A DNA stretch of 64,000 nucleotides from Bacillus cereus group sp. RP43 (GCF_040459645.1 NZ_JARVHQ010000003.1:1-64000); one strand, 5' to 3'. Positions 1 to 9,418 are shown, counted from the first letter of the stretch. The notes: a model not told the origin generated them from the sequence alone. A program made the numbers and translations.

Positions 1-124
1 TTTTAATGTTCAAGTACTCATCAAAATCATTCAACCATCTGCGAAGAGTACTTTCGGGTATATCAAGCATGGTTGCTACTTCAGATACACGATAATAACC
101 ATCGCTTAACTGTTCATCAATCAT
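1..124 (-). CDS. MerR-like helix-turn-helix protein, 5' part only
   Basis: The first 41 codons are visible and the gene runs off the left edge. It starts at an ATG preceded by a GGTGGTGAG ribosome site. Residues 11-33 (YRVSEVATMLDIPESTLRRW) form a MerR/excisionase-type helix-turn-helix. It is divergent from tubR. TubZ plasmids and phages often carry a MerR-like third gene, TubY, and Bacillus plasmids also carry many MerR/DUF3967 proteins, so a regulator of the segregation locus is plausible but not shown. The missing C-terminus would decide. Confidence 0.7.
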   Translation of the reverse strand, partial: MIDEQLSDGYYRVSEVATMLDIPESTLRRWLNDFDEYLNIK

Positions 125-419
125 TTGCTCACCACCTAACTATATGTTGCCTGTCCTATAGTACATTATATAGAAATTCTATAGAAACTAAAAGGACACC
201 TTTTCCAATTACGTAAAATTTCATGTTTTTTTGCGCCTGATCACTCAACCATTCATTGCTCATTTATTGGGTTATGTATCAAAAATGCCTGTCTTGTTGA
301 GCGGTGATTAGTTGGATGAGCGTGATTAATTCCTCAATATGTACAAAACCATCTCGTCATAGCGGAAATAAATCTACTCATATATCAATGAGTTTATACA
401 TATTTTCAGTTGCATCCGA

Positions 420-660
420 TGGTTATTAGGTACAAATAGCGGGATTAATTATCGAAATAAATACGTAAATATAACCCGTAATCATTACGGTAATAATTAC
501 GGGTTATATTTCGGAAGTATTTAAACACTTGATATTAAAAGGTTCTTGATAAAATATTTGAGATGTATTATAGTTAATACATCTCATACTTCGGAAGTAT
601 ATCCCGAAGTATCTACGGCGTTTATCACGGGATTAAATTCCGTAATATTGATATTGCTTT
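420..660. promoter_or_regulatory. candidate tubC centromere / tubRZ operator
   Basis: This AT-rich stretch directly ahead of tubR is dense in repeats. ATATAACCCGTAAT (469-482) and ATTACGGGTTATAT (496-509) form a perfect 14-bp inverted repeat. TTCGGAAGTAT occurs near 510 and 594, and CCCGAAGTAT near 603, which gives further dyads. In type III segregation systems TubR binds clustered repeats upstream of tubRZ and represses the operon. That role is inferred here from position and repeat density. The tubRZ promoter should lie near 645-675 but I cannot fix its -10 box. Confidence 0.6.
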
Positions 661-709
661 TTATATCTATACATAAATTTTACTTTTTATTAAAGGTGGT
701 GTGAAATTA

Positions 710-1060
710 GTGTCTAATATATCAATGAGTAGCAATGAAATTATTGATGTACTCTGTGAGAATTTAAATGACGGAATTTGGGCTCTACGTGTACTATACG
801 CTGAAGGTGCAATGCACAAAGAAAAGCTATGGGATTGTATCAACCAGTATCATAAAGAATATCAAATAGAGAATGCAAAGGATTATGAAGGAAAAAAGAT
901 ACTTCCATCGCGATATTCTTTGGATATTATGACTGCACGACTTGAGGGGGCAGGGTTGATATCTTTCAAACCATTTGGGCGCGTTCGAGTTTACGAAGTA
1001 ACAAATCTAGGTAATGTTTTAATCAAAGAACTAGAAAAACGAGTTGAGAAAAACAACTAA
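710..1060 (+). CDS. tubR: TubR-like centromere-binding adaptor, type III plasmid segregation
   Basis: This 116-aa protein is a small winged-helix type. Residues 60 onward (SRYSLDIMTARLEGAGLISF) read as a recognition helix plus wing. In this family TubR binds tubC DNA as a dimer and couples it to TubZ filaments so that plasmid copies are moved apart. I chose the GTG at 710 because the AAGGTGGT site (692-699) lies 10 nt ahead of it. An upstream in-frame GTG at 701 touches that site. It lies 27 bp before tubZ in the usual tubR-tubZ order. Identification rests on this context and size more than on sequence signature. Confidence 0.75.
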   Translation: MSNISMSSNEIIDVLCENLNDGIWALRVLYAEGAMHKEKLWDCINQYHKEYQIENAKDYEGKKILPSRYSLDIMTARLEGAGLISFKPFGRVRVYEVTNLGNVLIKELEKRVEKNN

Positions 1061-1087
1061 AATATATATTTGAGGGAGGATATACAT

Positions 1088-2395
1088 ATGGCAGGCAATT
1101 TTTCAGAAATCGAAAGCCAAGGAAATATTAGCTTGAAATTTGGATTCTTAGGACTAGGTATGGGAGGATGCGCAATCGCAGCGGAGTGTGCAAATAAAGA
1201 AACACAGATTAAAAACAATAAATACCCTTATCGAGCGATTCTAGTTAATACAAATAGCCAAGATTTTAATAAAATTGAGATTAAAAACACAGGGAATGTC
1301 CGTAAAATTCAGTTAGAAGGATATGAACAAGGTGCAGCTCGTAACCCACAGGTTGGTGAGGAAGCATTTGTAAAACATGGAGCAATGATTTTTGAAGCAG
1401 TTAAACAAGAGTTTGAAGATCGTGACTTTATCTGGATTACTTGTGGCCTTGGTGGTGGAACAGGAACTGGAGCTCTTTTAAAGGCAATCGAGATGTTATA
1501 TGAAAATGATTACAATTTTGGATTGTTACTAACTTTACCTCGTGATGCTGAGGCTTTAAAAGTATTAGAAAATGCAACTTCACGTATTCGTAGCATTGCT
1601 ATGAACCAAGAAGCTTTCGGTTCAATTGTATTAATAGATAATGCTAAACTATATAGAAAATTTGAAGAGGAAAACCCAAGTGCATTAGCAAACGAATATA
1701 CTAGCTATAGTAACAAATATATTGCTGATGCATTACATGAGATTAACTTAGTTACTTCATCATTTACACCGTTTTCAGATACACATTTTGATGCAAGTGA
1801 ATTTGCTCAGGTAATTAATACACCAGGCGTTTTATCATTAGCAAAACTAGAGCTAAAATCAAATCAATTAGACACTGAAAACCCACTAGGTTACTTGACT
1901 CAATTAGGGAACGCACTAGAAAAAGGGGTTTTATACGATACAGAAAGAGAAGAGCTAGAAAGTGCTAAAAAGAGCGCACTATCTATTGTTACATCGCCGC
2001 TACGAGCGAGTCGATTATACAATTTCTCATTCCTTAACCAGATGGAAAACTTCTTAAAAGAAAGAACTCCATACGTAGATGAACGTCCTATAGCTCCATA
2101 TGTAAATAAACATACAACAAAAAAAGAAGAGGATATAGTTAAATTCTATTCAGTTGTTGCAGGGCTACCATTACCAAAACGTGTGAGTGATATTATTGAT
2201 GAAATTACGAGAATTAAAGAAGAACGTGAGCAAGCTAATTCTAAGAAATCAAATGCTGTTTTAAATAAACTTTTTGCATTTGATGATTCAGTACAAGAAG
2301 AAAAACCTAAAAAGAAAAAATTGAATTTTGGTGCTGAACCTGAAGTAGAAGTAGCCGCCGATTCACAGCCAGCAAAAAAGAAATTATCATTCTAA
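1088..2395 (+). CDS. tubZ: TubZ / RepX tubulin-like GTPase
   Basis: This 435-aa bacterial tubulin forms treadmilling filaments in the cytoplasm that pull TubR-bound plasmid DNA. The tubulin/FtsZ signature GGGTGTG is at residues 122-128 and the first nucleotide loop GLGMGG is at 22-27. The 435-aa length matches what I recall for pXO1 RepX, which was first described as a replication protein. The C-terminal tail is basic and carries two near copies of one motif, KKKLNF and the terminal KKKLSF. In relatives the TubZ tail contacts TubR. The ATG at 1088 sits 7 nt after GGGAGGA (1074-1080). A TTG at 1070 overlaps that site and is rejected. A terminator follows immediately. Confidence 0.95.
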   Translation: MAGNFSEIESQGNISLKFGFLGLGMGGCAIAAECANKETQIKNNKYPYRAILVNTNSQDFNKIEIKNTGNVRKIQLEGYEQGAARNPQVGEEAFVKHGAMIFEAVKQEFEDRDFIWITCGLGGGTGTGALLKAIEMLYENDYNFGLLLTLPRDAEALKVLENATSRIRSIAMNQEAFGSIVLIDNAKLYRKFEEENPSALANEYTSYSNKYIADALHEINLVTSSFTPFSDTHFDASEFAQVINTPGVLSLAKLELKSNQLDTENPLGYLTQLGNALEKGVLYDTEREELESAKKSALSIVTSPLRASRLYNFSFLNQMENFLKERTPYVDERPIAPYVNKHTTKKEEDIVKFYSVVAGLPLPKRVSDIIDEITRIKEEREQANSKKSNAVLNKLFAFDDSVQEEKPKKKKLNFGAEPEVEVAADSQPAKKKLSF

Positions 2396-2398
2396 ACA

Positions 2399-2434
2399 AA
2401 AGACCGACAAATATAATTTTTGTCGGTCTTTTTC
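2399..2434 (+). terminator. intrinsic terminator of tubRZ
   Basis: AAGACCGACAAA pairs with TTTGTCGGTCTT across a short loop and runs into a T-tract, 4 nt after the tubZ stop codon. Confidence 0.9.
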
Positions 2435-2533
2435 TATTTCGATCGTTAATGACATTAATTCTTCCATTCAAAAATCCGTTATAATTCTTGAATAATTGTA
2501 ACCTCTAAACCTTTTTATCTATCATCACTTATT

Positions 2534-2621
2534 TTGTTAGGACGTCCTAACAATTTTGTATCTTTACTTTACCCTCCAAAAAAATGTTAGAGTAAAACCT
2601 GTACTCTGTCCTAACAATTTT
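2534..2621. promoter_or_regulatory. 20-bp perfect palindrome plus repeated half-site
   Basis: TTGTTAGGACGTCCTAACAA (2534-2553) is a perfect palindrome. Its right half with flank, GTCCTAACAATTTT, recurs at 2608-2621, where an imperfect partner TGTTAGAGTA lies near 2585. Such a full site plus half site is typical of an operator for a dimeric repressor. It lies between tubZ and the 2832 gene in a 430-bp gap without a gene. No T-tract follows, so it is not a terminator. The binding protein is unknown. Confidence 0.55.
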
Positions 2622-2831
2622 AAAAGAGTGATAAAGCTATATAAATCAATGTTTTTAGTGGATTTTTAGAAGGAGAATTGATCCAAACTTCAGCGTACGA
2701 GTTTTAGTATCTATATTAGCTCAAATTCAATTTAAATTTTTCATAATTTACAACCAAATTTTGCTGTAATAAGATATATAGAAATGATAGTTATGGCATG
2801 AGAACAAATTCATATTTTGGAGTTGTATGTA

Positions 2832-4118
2832 ATGAACAATAAAACGTATAAATATAAAAGTAATGGCGCGAAAAAATCATTCCATTTAAAAGAGGCTGAC
2901 ATATTTGTATTCACAGTTTTATATTACAAAAGGTACCTTACTACACGACAAATTACTCAACTATATAGCGCGTTTGAAGGTAGGGATTTTTCCGAAGCTA
3001 GTGTGTTTACAAAACTTAATCGTTACTCACAATATGGTGCTATCCTAACAAAAAAAATTGATAAAAGAGATGATAGTATAACCAAACGTGCGACATTCTC
3101 CTTAAAAGAAAGAATAGTTGATTTCCTTCAGGAAATAGGGAAGCTTCCTGAAGGAACTTCAAAACGTAGATATTCTCATTCAAACTCATTGCATACACTT
3201 TGTTCACGAGAAGTATTAGTACGTACGCTTTTAGAAGTGTCGAAAAAGACCAATACGAACAAAATATTAAATGAGCTAGATATTCGGTCATATCATCAAA
3301 AACTGAAAAAAACAAAAATTGAAGATGCAGGTTTAGCGCTGGTTCCAGATGAACACATTTCATATCAAGATAAAAATATTTATATTGAAATGGATATGTG
3401 TAAAGAGACCAATGCTACCTTAGTTGAAAAAGTAGGGAAATACGTAGAATATGCACAAAAAACGAATGAAAGTGTAAGGGTTGTTTTTGTTCTGTACGAC
3501 AAATCTATGTTCCTTGCAGAAGATGCCGAACCACCATACGTACGTATGAAAAACTTCTTATTTTCTATGAGGGAGTATCATGAACTGTTAATGAATCTGC
3601 CAAATCTAAATGTACACATTTGCTCAATGAAAGATGCTGGAGATGTTATTGCAGATATCATTCTTGGAAAAGATGACAACCAAAATTTCGAGCAAGATAT
3701 TCTATTACCTTTATCTCAACGTACAGTAGGAGATGCCGATTGGCGTTATGCATTTGTTGAGAAGGTGCAAACGTTTAAAGAACTGATAGATGGTGGCCTT
3801 CGACGAACGTATAGGAGAGATAAAGATGTTATCCAAGATTTCTTCTTTATTTTTGGAAATGAAAATGATTACCGAATGATAGCTAGATTAGATGATGTCA
3901 TGTTTTCAAGAAGAGAGGGAGATGAAGGCGTTCCACTTGTAGTTATCTATCCTAAACGTGAAAAAACTAGAGATATTCTTTTGATGGACACCTATGAAAA
4001 CGTACTACTGCTATCCATCCAAAATGAATGTATCAATATAGACACGGATGAACAGATCATGGTACGTACAGCAAACAACAATCATCCGAAAAGACGTAAA
4101 CTTGTTGAGTTATATTAA
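2832..4118 (+). CDS. Replic_Relax-like winged-helix plasmid protein
   Basis: This 428-aa protein has an N-terminal part (about residues 20-85, containing RYLTTRQITQLYS and YSQYGAILT) that matches the look of the replication-relaxation (Replic_Relax) family: a winged helix often found next to plasmid mobilisation genes. The remaining 340 residues have no motif I recognise. The ATG at 2832 follows GGAG (2818-2821) by 10 nt; the in-frame TTG at 2817 is too early for that site. It stands alone after the palindromic operator region and before the coupling-protein cluster. A DNA-processing or regulatory role is inferred. Confidence 0.6.
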   Translation: MNNKTYKYKSNGAKKSFHLKEADIFVFTVLYYKRYLTTRQITQLYSAFEGRDFSEASVFTKLNRYSQYGAILTKKIDKRDDSITKRATFSLKERIVDFLQEIGKLPEGTSKRRYSHSNSLHTLCSREVLVRTLLEVSKKTNTNKILNELDIRSYHQKLKKTKIEDAGLALVPDEHISYQDKNIYIEMDMCKETNATLVEKVGKYVEYAQKTNESVRVVFVLYDKSMFLAEDAEPPYVRMKNFLFSMREYHELLMNLPNLNVHICSMKDAGDVIADIILGKDDNQNFEQDILLPLSQRTVGDADWRYAFVEKVQTFKELIDGGLRRTYRRDKDVIQDFFFIFGNENDYRMIARLDDVMFSRREGDEGVPLVVIYPKREKTRDILLMDTYENVLLLSIQNECINIDTDEQIMVRTANNNHPKRRKLVELY

Positions 4119-4232
4119 TCTATTATTTTTTATATAACACTATATTATTTTATTGATTTTCTTAATCTTAGGTGTTAGAATAACGTTTGAACATATAATC
4201 AAAACAACAATCAAATCAGAACATATGAAATT

Positions 4233-4283
4233 AAGGCAAGCGACACACGCTGTTTTTACAGTGGGTGTCGCTTGCCTTTTTTA
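4233..4283 (+). terminator. leader terminator hairpin before the 4308 gene
   Basis: AAGGCAAGCGACAC pairs with GTGTCGCTTGCCTT, with an inner CTGT/ACAG stem, and ends in six T. The next gene's ribosome site begins about 8 nt later. The hairpin therefore lies in the 5' leader of the downstream gene rather than after an upstream one, as at 8361, 22309, 37698, 52552 and 55366. Confidence 0.8.
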
Positions 4284-4307
4284 TATGGAGAAAGGTGGAA
4301 AAAGACA

Positions 4308-4694
4308 ATGAATTTACCATTTACAACAACAACTAATGGGGGAGTGCTCTCTGCAAGAGAGGCGTTTAAAAATCCAGAACTAGTCCTTACACATATTACA
4401 GAAGAGGGAGCAACGTTTAGTGTTTCTCTACAAGATATCCAAATCCCAGGAAAACCGAATTTCTATTGGTACGATGTAATAATTGAAACGGCAACGAATA
4501 AAAAAATAGAGGTAAATATTGCGGTGCTTTCTCAAGAAGAATACGACCAACTCTGTGAACGAGATAGTATTGATTTATATTTAAAACAAACTGAAGATGC
4601 AGCGAAATTCTTTCTAGAAAAATCTAAGGAACAAGTTAAGCCAGAGTTTCAAGATCGTTTTACATTCCAACATAAAGCGCAATTGTTTCTGTAA
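4308..4694 (+). CDS. hypothetical protein ahead of the coupling ATPase
   Basis: This 128-aa soluble protein is not recognised. Residues 20-90 look like a beta-rich domain and the C-terminal third is helical and charged. The ATG at 4308 is chosen because AAAGGTGG (4291-4298) precedes it by 9 nt; the reading frame stays open upstream into the leader hairpin, which cannot be coding. It ends 17 nt before the VirD4-type gene, so the two are one transcription unit and it may be an accessory of that ATPase. Confidence 0.75.
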   Translation: MNLPFTTTTNGGVLSAREAFKNPELVLTHITEEGATFSVSLQDIQIPGKPNFYWYDVIIETATNKKIEVNIAVLSQEEYDQLCERDSIDLYLKQTEDAAKFFLEKSKEQVKPEFQDRFTFQHKAQLFL

Positions 4695-4711
4695 GAAGTA
4701 GGTGCGCTTTT

Positions 4712-7700
4712 ATGGAGACATTTAAACAACGATTACCGTTATTTACTACAATCGCCTTAATTAGCGGATTTATTCTTTCGTTTGGATTCGGTTTAGTAAA
4801 CTACATGAAGCTACTCTACTATGCATTCGAACCACCGTCTTATCCTATAGAAATTACATATATACCGCTAATTTTAATGTTCGTTTCTTTACTATTAGGA
4901 GAATTCAGCTTTAGGTTTTACAGCCGTATTCCTGCATTACATGTGAAAAACGGGAAGCTGGTAATTCTAATTGCTTCTCACTTTGCAGTTGATATCCAAT
5001 TTTTATGGTTTGCAACTGCCCCGATCCATGCAAAGGTTATTCCTTATCTTACGGATAAATCAAAGCATGTTAATTTTGGTGAGTATGAGGCAGTAGGTCA
5101 TGTCTTAACAGGAAATTTCCACACAATCAATATGATTTTTGTATTTTTACCAACTGTATTTATGATTTTGTTTACACTTTGGTATAGCGGCCATATTGTT
5201 CGTTACCGAGAAGAAATTTTAAAGTGGGTACAAAAATATGAATACAAAAACCACAAGTTACAAAAATGGTTTAACAGCCAAGAAAAACAAATATATCCTG
5301 ATGTAGAAATTGGTCCTCATCTTGAACATAAAGAGATGGTCCGTATTAAGGGGAAAGACAGAACGCTAAATTGTATTATTATTGGTCCCATTGGTTCTGG
5401 TAAAACATCTAGTTTAATTATTCCCATGATTAATCAAGATTTACATTGGATGGCACGCTTTATCAATAAGTTCAAAAATGTCTTTAAAAAGAAGGATTAT
5501 GATACAGAAGAAGTAAAAGGAACATTTCTAAATGGTATCACTGTTATTGAGCCGAGTAATGATTTATGTCAAAAGGTATTTAAGTTAGTACAAGCACATA
5601 AGATTCCTGAAAGCTCGGTTTACTATATAGACCCAACGAATCCTGATACAAAAAATATAAATATTCTGCGTGGACCAGTTGATAAAGTAGCAGAGGTTTT
5701 CGCAATGGTTATTCAAGGTTTATCTGAATCCAACAATGCATTCTTTGAACAAGCACAGCGTAACCACCTTAAACAACATATCTATTTATTAAAACTGCAC
5801 AACCCACAAAAAGAGGTCACCTTCGACGATTTAATTGAGATGTATGATGATGTAGAACGTGTCCATCGTATGCATAAACTATTAAAAGTACAGGTGGAAA
5901 AGTTATATGATTTTGTTCAAAGTGGAGCTGCTTCACGTGATCAAAAGAACGAGTATAAGATTATAAAAGGAATTGATGAATGGTTTGATAATACTATTTG
6001 CGAAAAAATGGACTTTCAAGGGGAACCAGCCGTTTATAAATCAGGGAAATATCGCGGCCAACCGATGCATTATGACAGAGAAGAAGAATATGTAAAGGGT
6101 TTGCGTAATATCCTAAAAGATTTAGCTTCAAACGTTTTAATACGACGTGTTTTATTTGGGAAATCAGATTTTGATTTTGATGTACATTTGGAGCAAGGTG
6201 GAATTTTGTTAGTCAATACTGCAAAGGGAGAATTAGCGGATCTTTCCAATGTATTAGGAAAATTTGTCTTGCTAAGTATGCAGAATGCTGTATTCCGTAG
6301 GGAGCCGAACGTCCCACCTTACCATCACATTATTGTCGATGAGTTTCCGGATTATGTTGTGCGGCCGTTTAAAGAATTCCCTGCACAATCTCGTAAATAT
6401 AAAGTAATTCTAACAATTGCCAGCCAAACACTATCTCAATTAGCTCTCGACTTCACAGAGCAATACATGTTTACCTTGCTTGGCTCATTTCGTAACAAAA
6501 TGATATTTGGAGATGTAACGCCATATGATGCGAAAATTTTCTCTGACATGTTTGGTGAGAAAGAGGAATTTAAAGAGTCTGAATCTGAACAAGGTATTTC
6601 TCCTATGCAAGAGAACCCTGTTAGTCGTTTAGGATCAACTTATCAAAAAACAAAAGATTTGGTAATGACACCAGGAGACATCATGGCACAAGGTGCATTC
6701 ATTTGTGCTGCTCGTATTGTACAAGATAATCATGTGCAACCCGTACAACAAATTACAAGTAACTTTGTACCAAAAGAAGAATTCGCCCAAGCGATTACTA
6801 AGGTAGATATAGAAACAGGACGATATTGGGAGAATGAACGTCTTCTCCTTATTAATGAATCTATCGAAAAAGCAAATCCTATGAAGCATGTAGATGCAGA
6901 GAATATGAAAAAAATTGAACCATTACCACCTATGCAAGATGAGAAAATGGAGCAGGATAACCCAATAGAATTACAGGGTGAGCAACAACACATTGTATCA
7001 TTAGAGAATTATAGGGAACATAAATCCGAAAGTGTAACCTTATCTAATGACTCTGCAGTTGGAAGCCAGCAAGCAGAGGTTGATGAAGAAGAGGCTGAAA
7101 ATAAATTGTACGAAGACATTAAAGCATTTGTTACCGAATCACAACAAGTCTCGCCAGCCCTTCTGCAAAGAAAATTCAGGATTAGCTATATGAAGGCTGC
7201 ACGAATTATCGAGAAGTTAGAGCAAAATCTAGTTGTAAGTTCTTACGCAGGGAATGGCCCTCGTAAAGTTTTAATTTCAAACGATAGTAGTATGCCAATA
7301 TTAGCAGAGGACTTGGATATTAATACTACTTATTCATCTGATACAAATTCAGAGAATACTATTTCACAAAAAGTAGCCATTCCAGGCGAAGACAAAGAAG
7401 CCGCGCAAGAGGGGACAGGTTTCTTTAAAGATATTCTATATGATGCTGTTTTAGCTTCTGTAAAAGAATCAGGAACCACTTCTATCTCTGTACTGCAGGA
7501 AACATTTAAAATAAGTTATACACGTGCATCGAGATTAATAGATGCCTTACAACAAAATTGCGAAATGCTGGTAGTAGAAGAGATACCAATAGAAAGTGTA
7601 ATTCCTGAAATAACAGATACAGTCGCGGAAGAAGATATTGAGGAAGTCATAGATATAGAATTACCTCATATGGAAGAATGCCATGAAATAAACATGGAGG

Positions 7701-8188
7701 TAGCAGAACTGAACAAAGAATTATCTATTACTATGATAGAACAAGAGTGGGATAATGATTCCATAATTCATTCAGAGATTCCCGATGAGACCGAACCATC
7801 TCTACAAGATCTCCCTGCAGATGGACTTCCAATTACAATAACAGGGGAAGGGGAAGCAGCAACACATATAGAAATTAATGCGATTCCAGTTACAGAAACG
7901 GTTAATCCTACCGTAGAAAATAAGCTTGATAAAGAGGTTGCGAAGGTTTATGAATCCATTAGTATCACTGTTCATCAAAACTTAGAAAAAAACATTGTAG
8001 AAAACACTGAAGATAACGAAGAACAGCATGAATATAAGCGTATGAGTTATAAAGAACGCCAAGAGCGTTTAAAAGCTCAACAAAAAAATAAGAATCGTAC
8101 TACGCAGTCGCTACTTAACCAAAATGAACAGCCAAAGAAAAAAATATCTAACGTAATGAGTAAGGCATTGGATGATTTCTTTGATTGA
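4712..8188 (+). CDS. VirD4/TraG-type coupling ATPase with two FtsK-gamma-like domains
   Basis: This 1158-aa membrane ATPase most likely feeds plasmid DNA into a type IV secretion channel. Four hydrophobic segments lie within residues 1-165. Walker A (GPIGSGKT) is near residue 226 and Walker B (IIVDEF) near residue 540. The C-terminal 450 residues are unusual: residues about 795-855 and 903-955 each resemble the FtsK gamma winged helix that reads directional DNA motifs. The first contains LQRKFRISYMKAARIIEKLE and the second LQETFKISYTRASRLIDALQ. Acidic, low-complexity linkers separate them. The ATG follows an AGTAGGTG site. No relaxase is visible in this window. The ATPase family is confident; sequence-reading by the C-terminal domains is inference. 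Confidence 0.85.
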   Translation: METFKQRLPLFTTIALISGFILSFGFGLVNYMKLLYYAFEPPSYPIEITYIPLILMFVSLLLGEFSFRFYSRIPALHVKNGKLVILIASHFAVDIQFLWFATAPIHAKVIPYLTDKSKHVNFGEYEAVGHVLTGNFHTINMIFVFLPTVFMILFTLWYSGHIVRYREEILKWVQKYEYKNHKLQKWFNSQEKQIYPDVEIGPHLEHKEMVRIKGKDRTLNCIIIGPIGSGKTSSLIIPMINQDLHWMARFINKFKNVFKKKDYDTEEVKGTFLNGITVIEPSNDLCQKVFKLVQAHKIPESSVYYIDPTNPDTKNINILRGPVDKVAEVFAMVIQGLSESNNAFFEQAQRNHLKQHIYLLKLHNPQKEVTFDDLIEMYDDVERVHRMHKLLKVQVEKLYDFVQSGAASRDQKNEYKIIKGIDEWFDNTICEKMDFQGEPAVYKSGKYRGQPMHYDREEEYVKGLRNILKDLASNVLIRRVLFGKSDFDFDVHLEQGGILLVNTAKGELADLSNVLGKFVLLSMQNAVFRREPNVPPYHHIIVDEFPDYVVRPFKEFPAQSRKYKVILTIASQTLSQLALDFTEQYMFTLLGSFRNKMIFGDVTPYDAKIFSDMFGEKEEFKESESEQGISPMQENPVSRLGSTYQKTKDLVMTPGDIMAQGAFICAARIVQDNHVQPVQQITSNFVPKEEFAQAITKVDIETGRYWENERLLLINESIEKANPMKHVDAENMKKIEPLPPMQDEKMEQDNPIELQGEQQHIVSLENYREHKSESVTLSNDSAVGSQQAEVDEEEAENKLYEDIKAFVTESQQVSPALLQRKFRISYMKAARIIEKLEQNLVVSSYAGNGPRKVLISNDSSMPILAEDLDINTTYSSDTNSENTISQKVAIPGEDKEAAQEGTGFFKDILYDAVLASVKESGTTSISVLQETFKISYTRASRLIDALQQNCEMLVVEEIPIESVIPEITDTVAEEDIEEVIDIELPHMEECHEINMEVAELNKELSITMIEQEWDNDSIIHSEIPDETEPSLQDLPADGLPITITGEGEAATHIEINAIPVTETVNPTVENKLDKEVAKVYESISITVHQNLEKNIVENTEDNEEQHEYKRMSYKERQERLKAQQKNKNRTTQSLLNQNEQPKKKISNVMSKALDDFFD

Positions 8189-8360
8189 TATTTTTTAGCA
8201 AACGAATAATTTTCTACTGCTACTATCCAAGTAGATGAAAAATCTGGGCGATATTGGACAGATTTTAAATAATGTTATGAGTTGAAAATTAATCTTGCAT
8301 TTAAGTTTAAATACCATTATATTTAAATTAACAACTATATAAATAAAACATATTTTACGT

Positions 8361-8411
8361 GAAGGACACACCTTACGTACCATTCCAACGGTACAGGTGT
8401 GTCCCTTTTTA
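8361..8411 (+). terminator. leader terminator hairpin, AGGACACACCT family
   Basis: AAGGACACACCT pairs with AGGTGTGTCCCTT, with an inner GTACC/GGTAC stem, followed by a T-run. The ribosome site of the 8432 gene begins 7 nt later. The stem core is shared with hairpins at 52552 and 55366 and, with one change, at 22309. Confidence 0.8.
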
Positions 8412-8431
8412 CGTTCTAGGAGGAAAATGTA

Positions 8432-9415
8432 ATGGCAGAAGGTAAAACAAACTCTCAAACTGTAGAAGGACTTGGAATGGTTTTTGAACCTAAGAACGCA
8501 CCAGATAACAAACCAGTAGAAATAAATTCCAATCAATTCGAGAGAGTACGTGAGCATGAGTTAGAAGAATTGGCTCGTATGAAACGTGAACGTATTGTAG
8601 GAAAAGGTTTGATTACAGTCGTATCCGAAAAGCTATTCCCGACTAAAAATGGAACATCTGAACGTATACAGGTGCTTACAATGCAAATTGGTACCCATAC
8701 AACAGCATATTGTCCAATTACAGAGGCGGGGATAAATATTCCTAAAAACCCTCAATGGCTAGTAGGTACGACAAAGCCTGCTATTATTGAACACTTCCAG
8801 AAAACTGAAGAAGGTAACTTTGCCGTTGTATCTATCACAGCAGGAGAATTGGCACTTCAAAAAAGATTTAATGAAGAAGTAACAGCACAAGAGGGAAGTA
8901 AAGTGTACACAGGAACTGTTTCGGGTCATATTCCATCTGCACAAACTGTTTTAGTTGAAGTTTATGGTGTAACGGTAGGGGTAAGGTATTCCCAATGGTC
9001 ACATTCATTTGTACGTCCGGATGATATTGAAATTGGTGATGTTGTAGAGCTAATCATCGATAAAGTAGTAGAAAAGAATGGTCGTTATGAATTTAGAGGA
9101 AATAAAAAGAAACTAGAAACAGATCCAATGGAAAAACTATTAGAACTAAAGAAACGCCGTGACCGCTTTGTAGGTAAAATAGTAGGGGTAGATGCAATCG
9201 CTGGTATTTTCGTAGAAGTTGCGCCAGGTATTCAATTTAAAGGACTAAAGAGCCGTAATCTTGCTAACCCAACTGCGGAAGATGCAATAAACCAAACGAT
9301 TGTTACATGCGAGCTGCTTAATATCGATGCCAAAAATAGAAAAGGAACTGTGCGTATCCTAAATTATCCGCAAGGGCAAAGTAAAAAATCTAATTCGTCA
9401 ATTTACCAATTTTAA
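8432..9415 (+). CDS. protein with two S1-like beta-barrel segments
   Basis: This 327-aa protein is not assigned to a named family. Residues about 154-222 (VYTGTVSGHI onward, then IGDVVELIIDKV) and 243-315 (FVGKIVGVDAIAGIFVEV onward) each have the spacing of an S1/OB-fold barrel, the second being clearer. S1 domains bind RNA or single-stranded DNA. The start is supported by GGAGGAAAATGTA. It lies in one run with the coupling ATPase upstream and the winged-helix gene immediately downstream, so a role in handling transferred DNA is possible. Confidence 0.7.
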   Translation: MAEGKTNSQTVEGLGMVFEPKNAPDNKPVEINSNQFERVREHELEELARMKRERIVGKGLITVVSEKLFPTKNGTSERIQVLTMQIGTHTTAYCPITEAGINIPKNPQWLVGTTKPAIIEHFQKTEEGNFAVVSITAGELALQKRFNEEVTAQEGSKVYTGTVSGHIPSAQTVLVEVYGVTVGVRYSQWSHSFVRPDDIEIGDVVELIIDKVVEKNGRYEFRGNKKKLETDPMEKLLELKKRRDRFVGKIVGVDAIAGIFVEVAPGIQFKGLKSRNLANPTAEDAINQTIVTCELLNIDAKNRKGTVRILNYPQGQSKKSNSSIYQF

Positions 9416-9418
9416 TGG

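Noticed and set aside
3040..3363. 107-aa minus-strand frame
   Set aside because: Antisense to the winged-helix gene, with no ribosome site.
7845..7852. GGGAAGGG as an FtsK-type polar sequence
   Set aside because: A single copy inside a coding region; a functional set would need many skewed copies over the plasmid.
8195..8557. 120-aa minus-strand frame
   Set aside because: It runs through the leader hairpin and antisense into the S1-like gene; no start signal.
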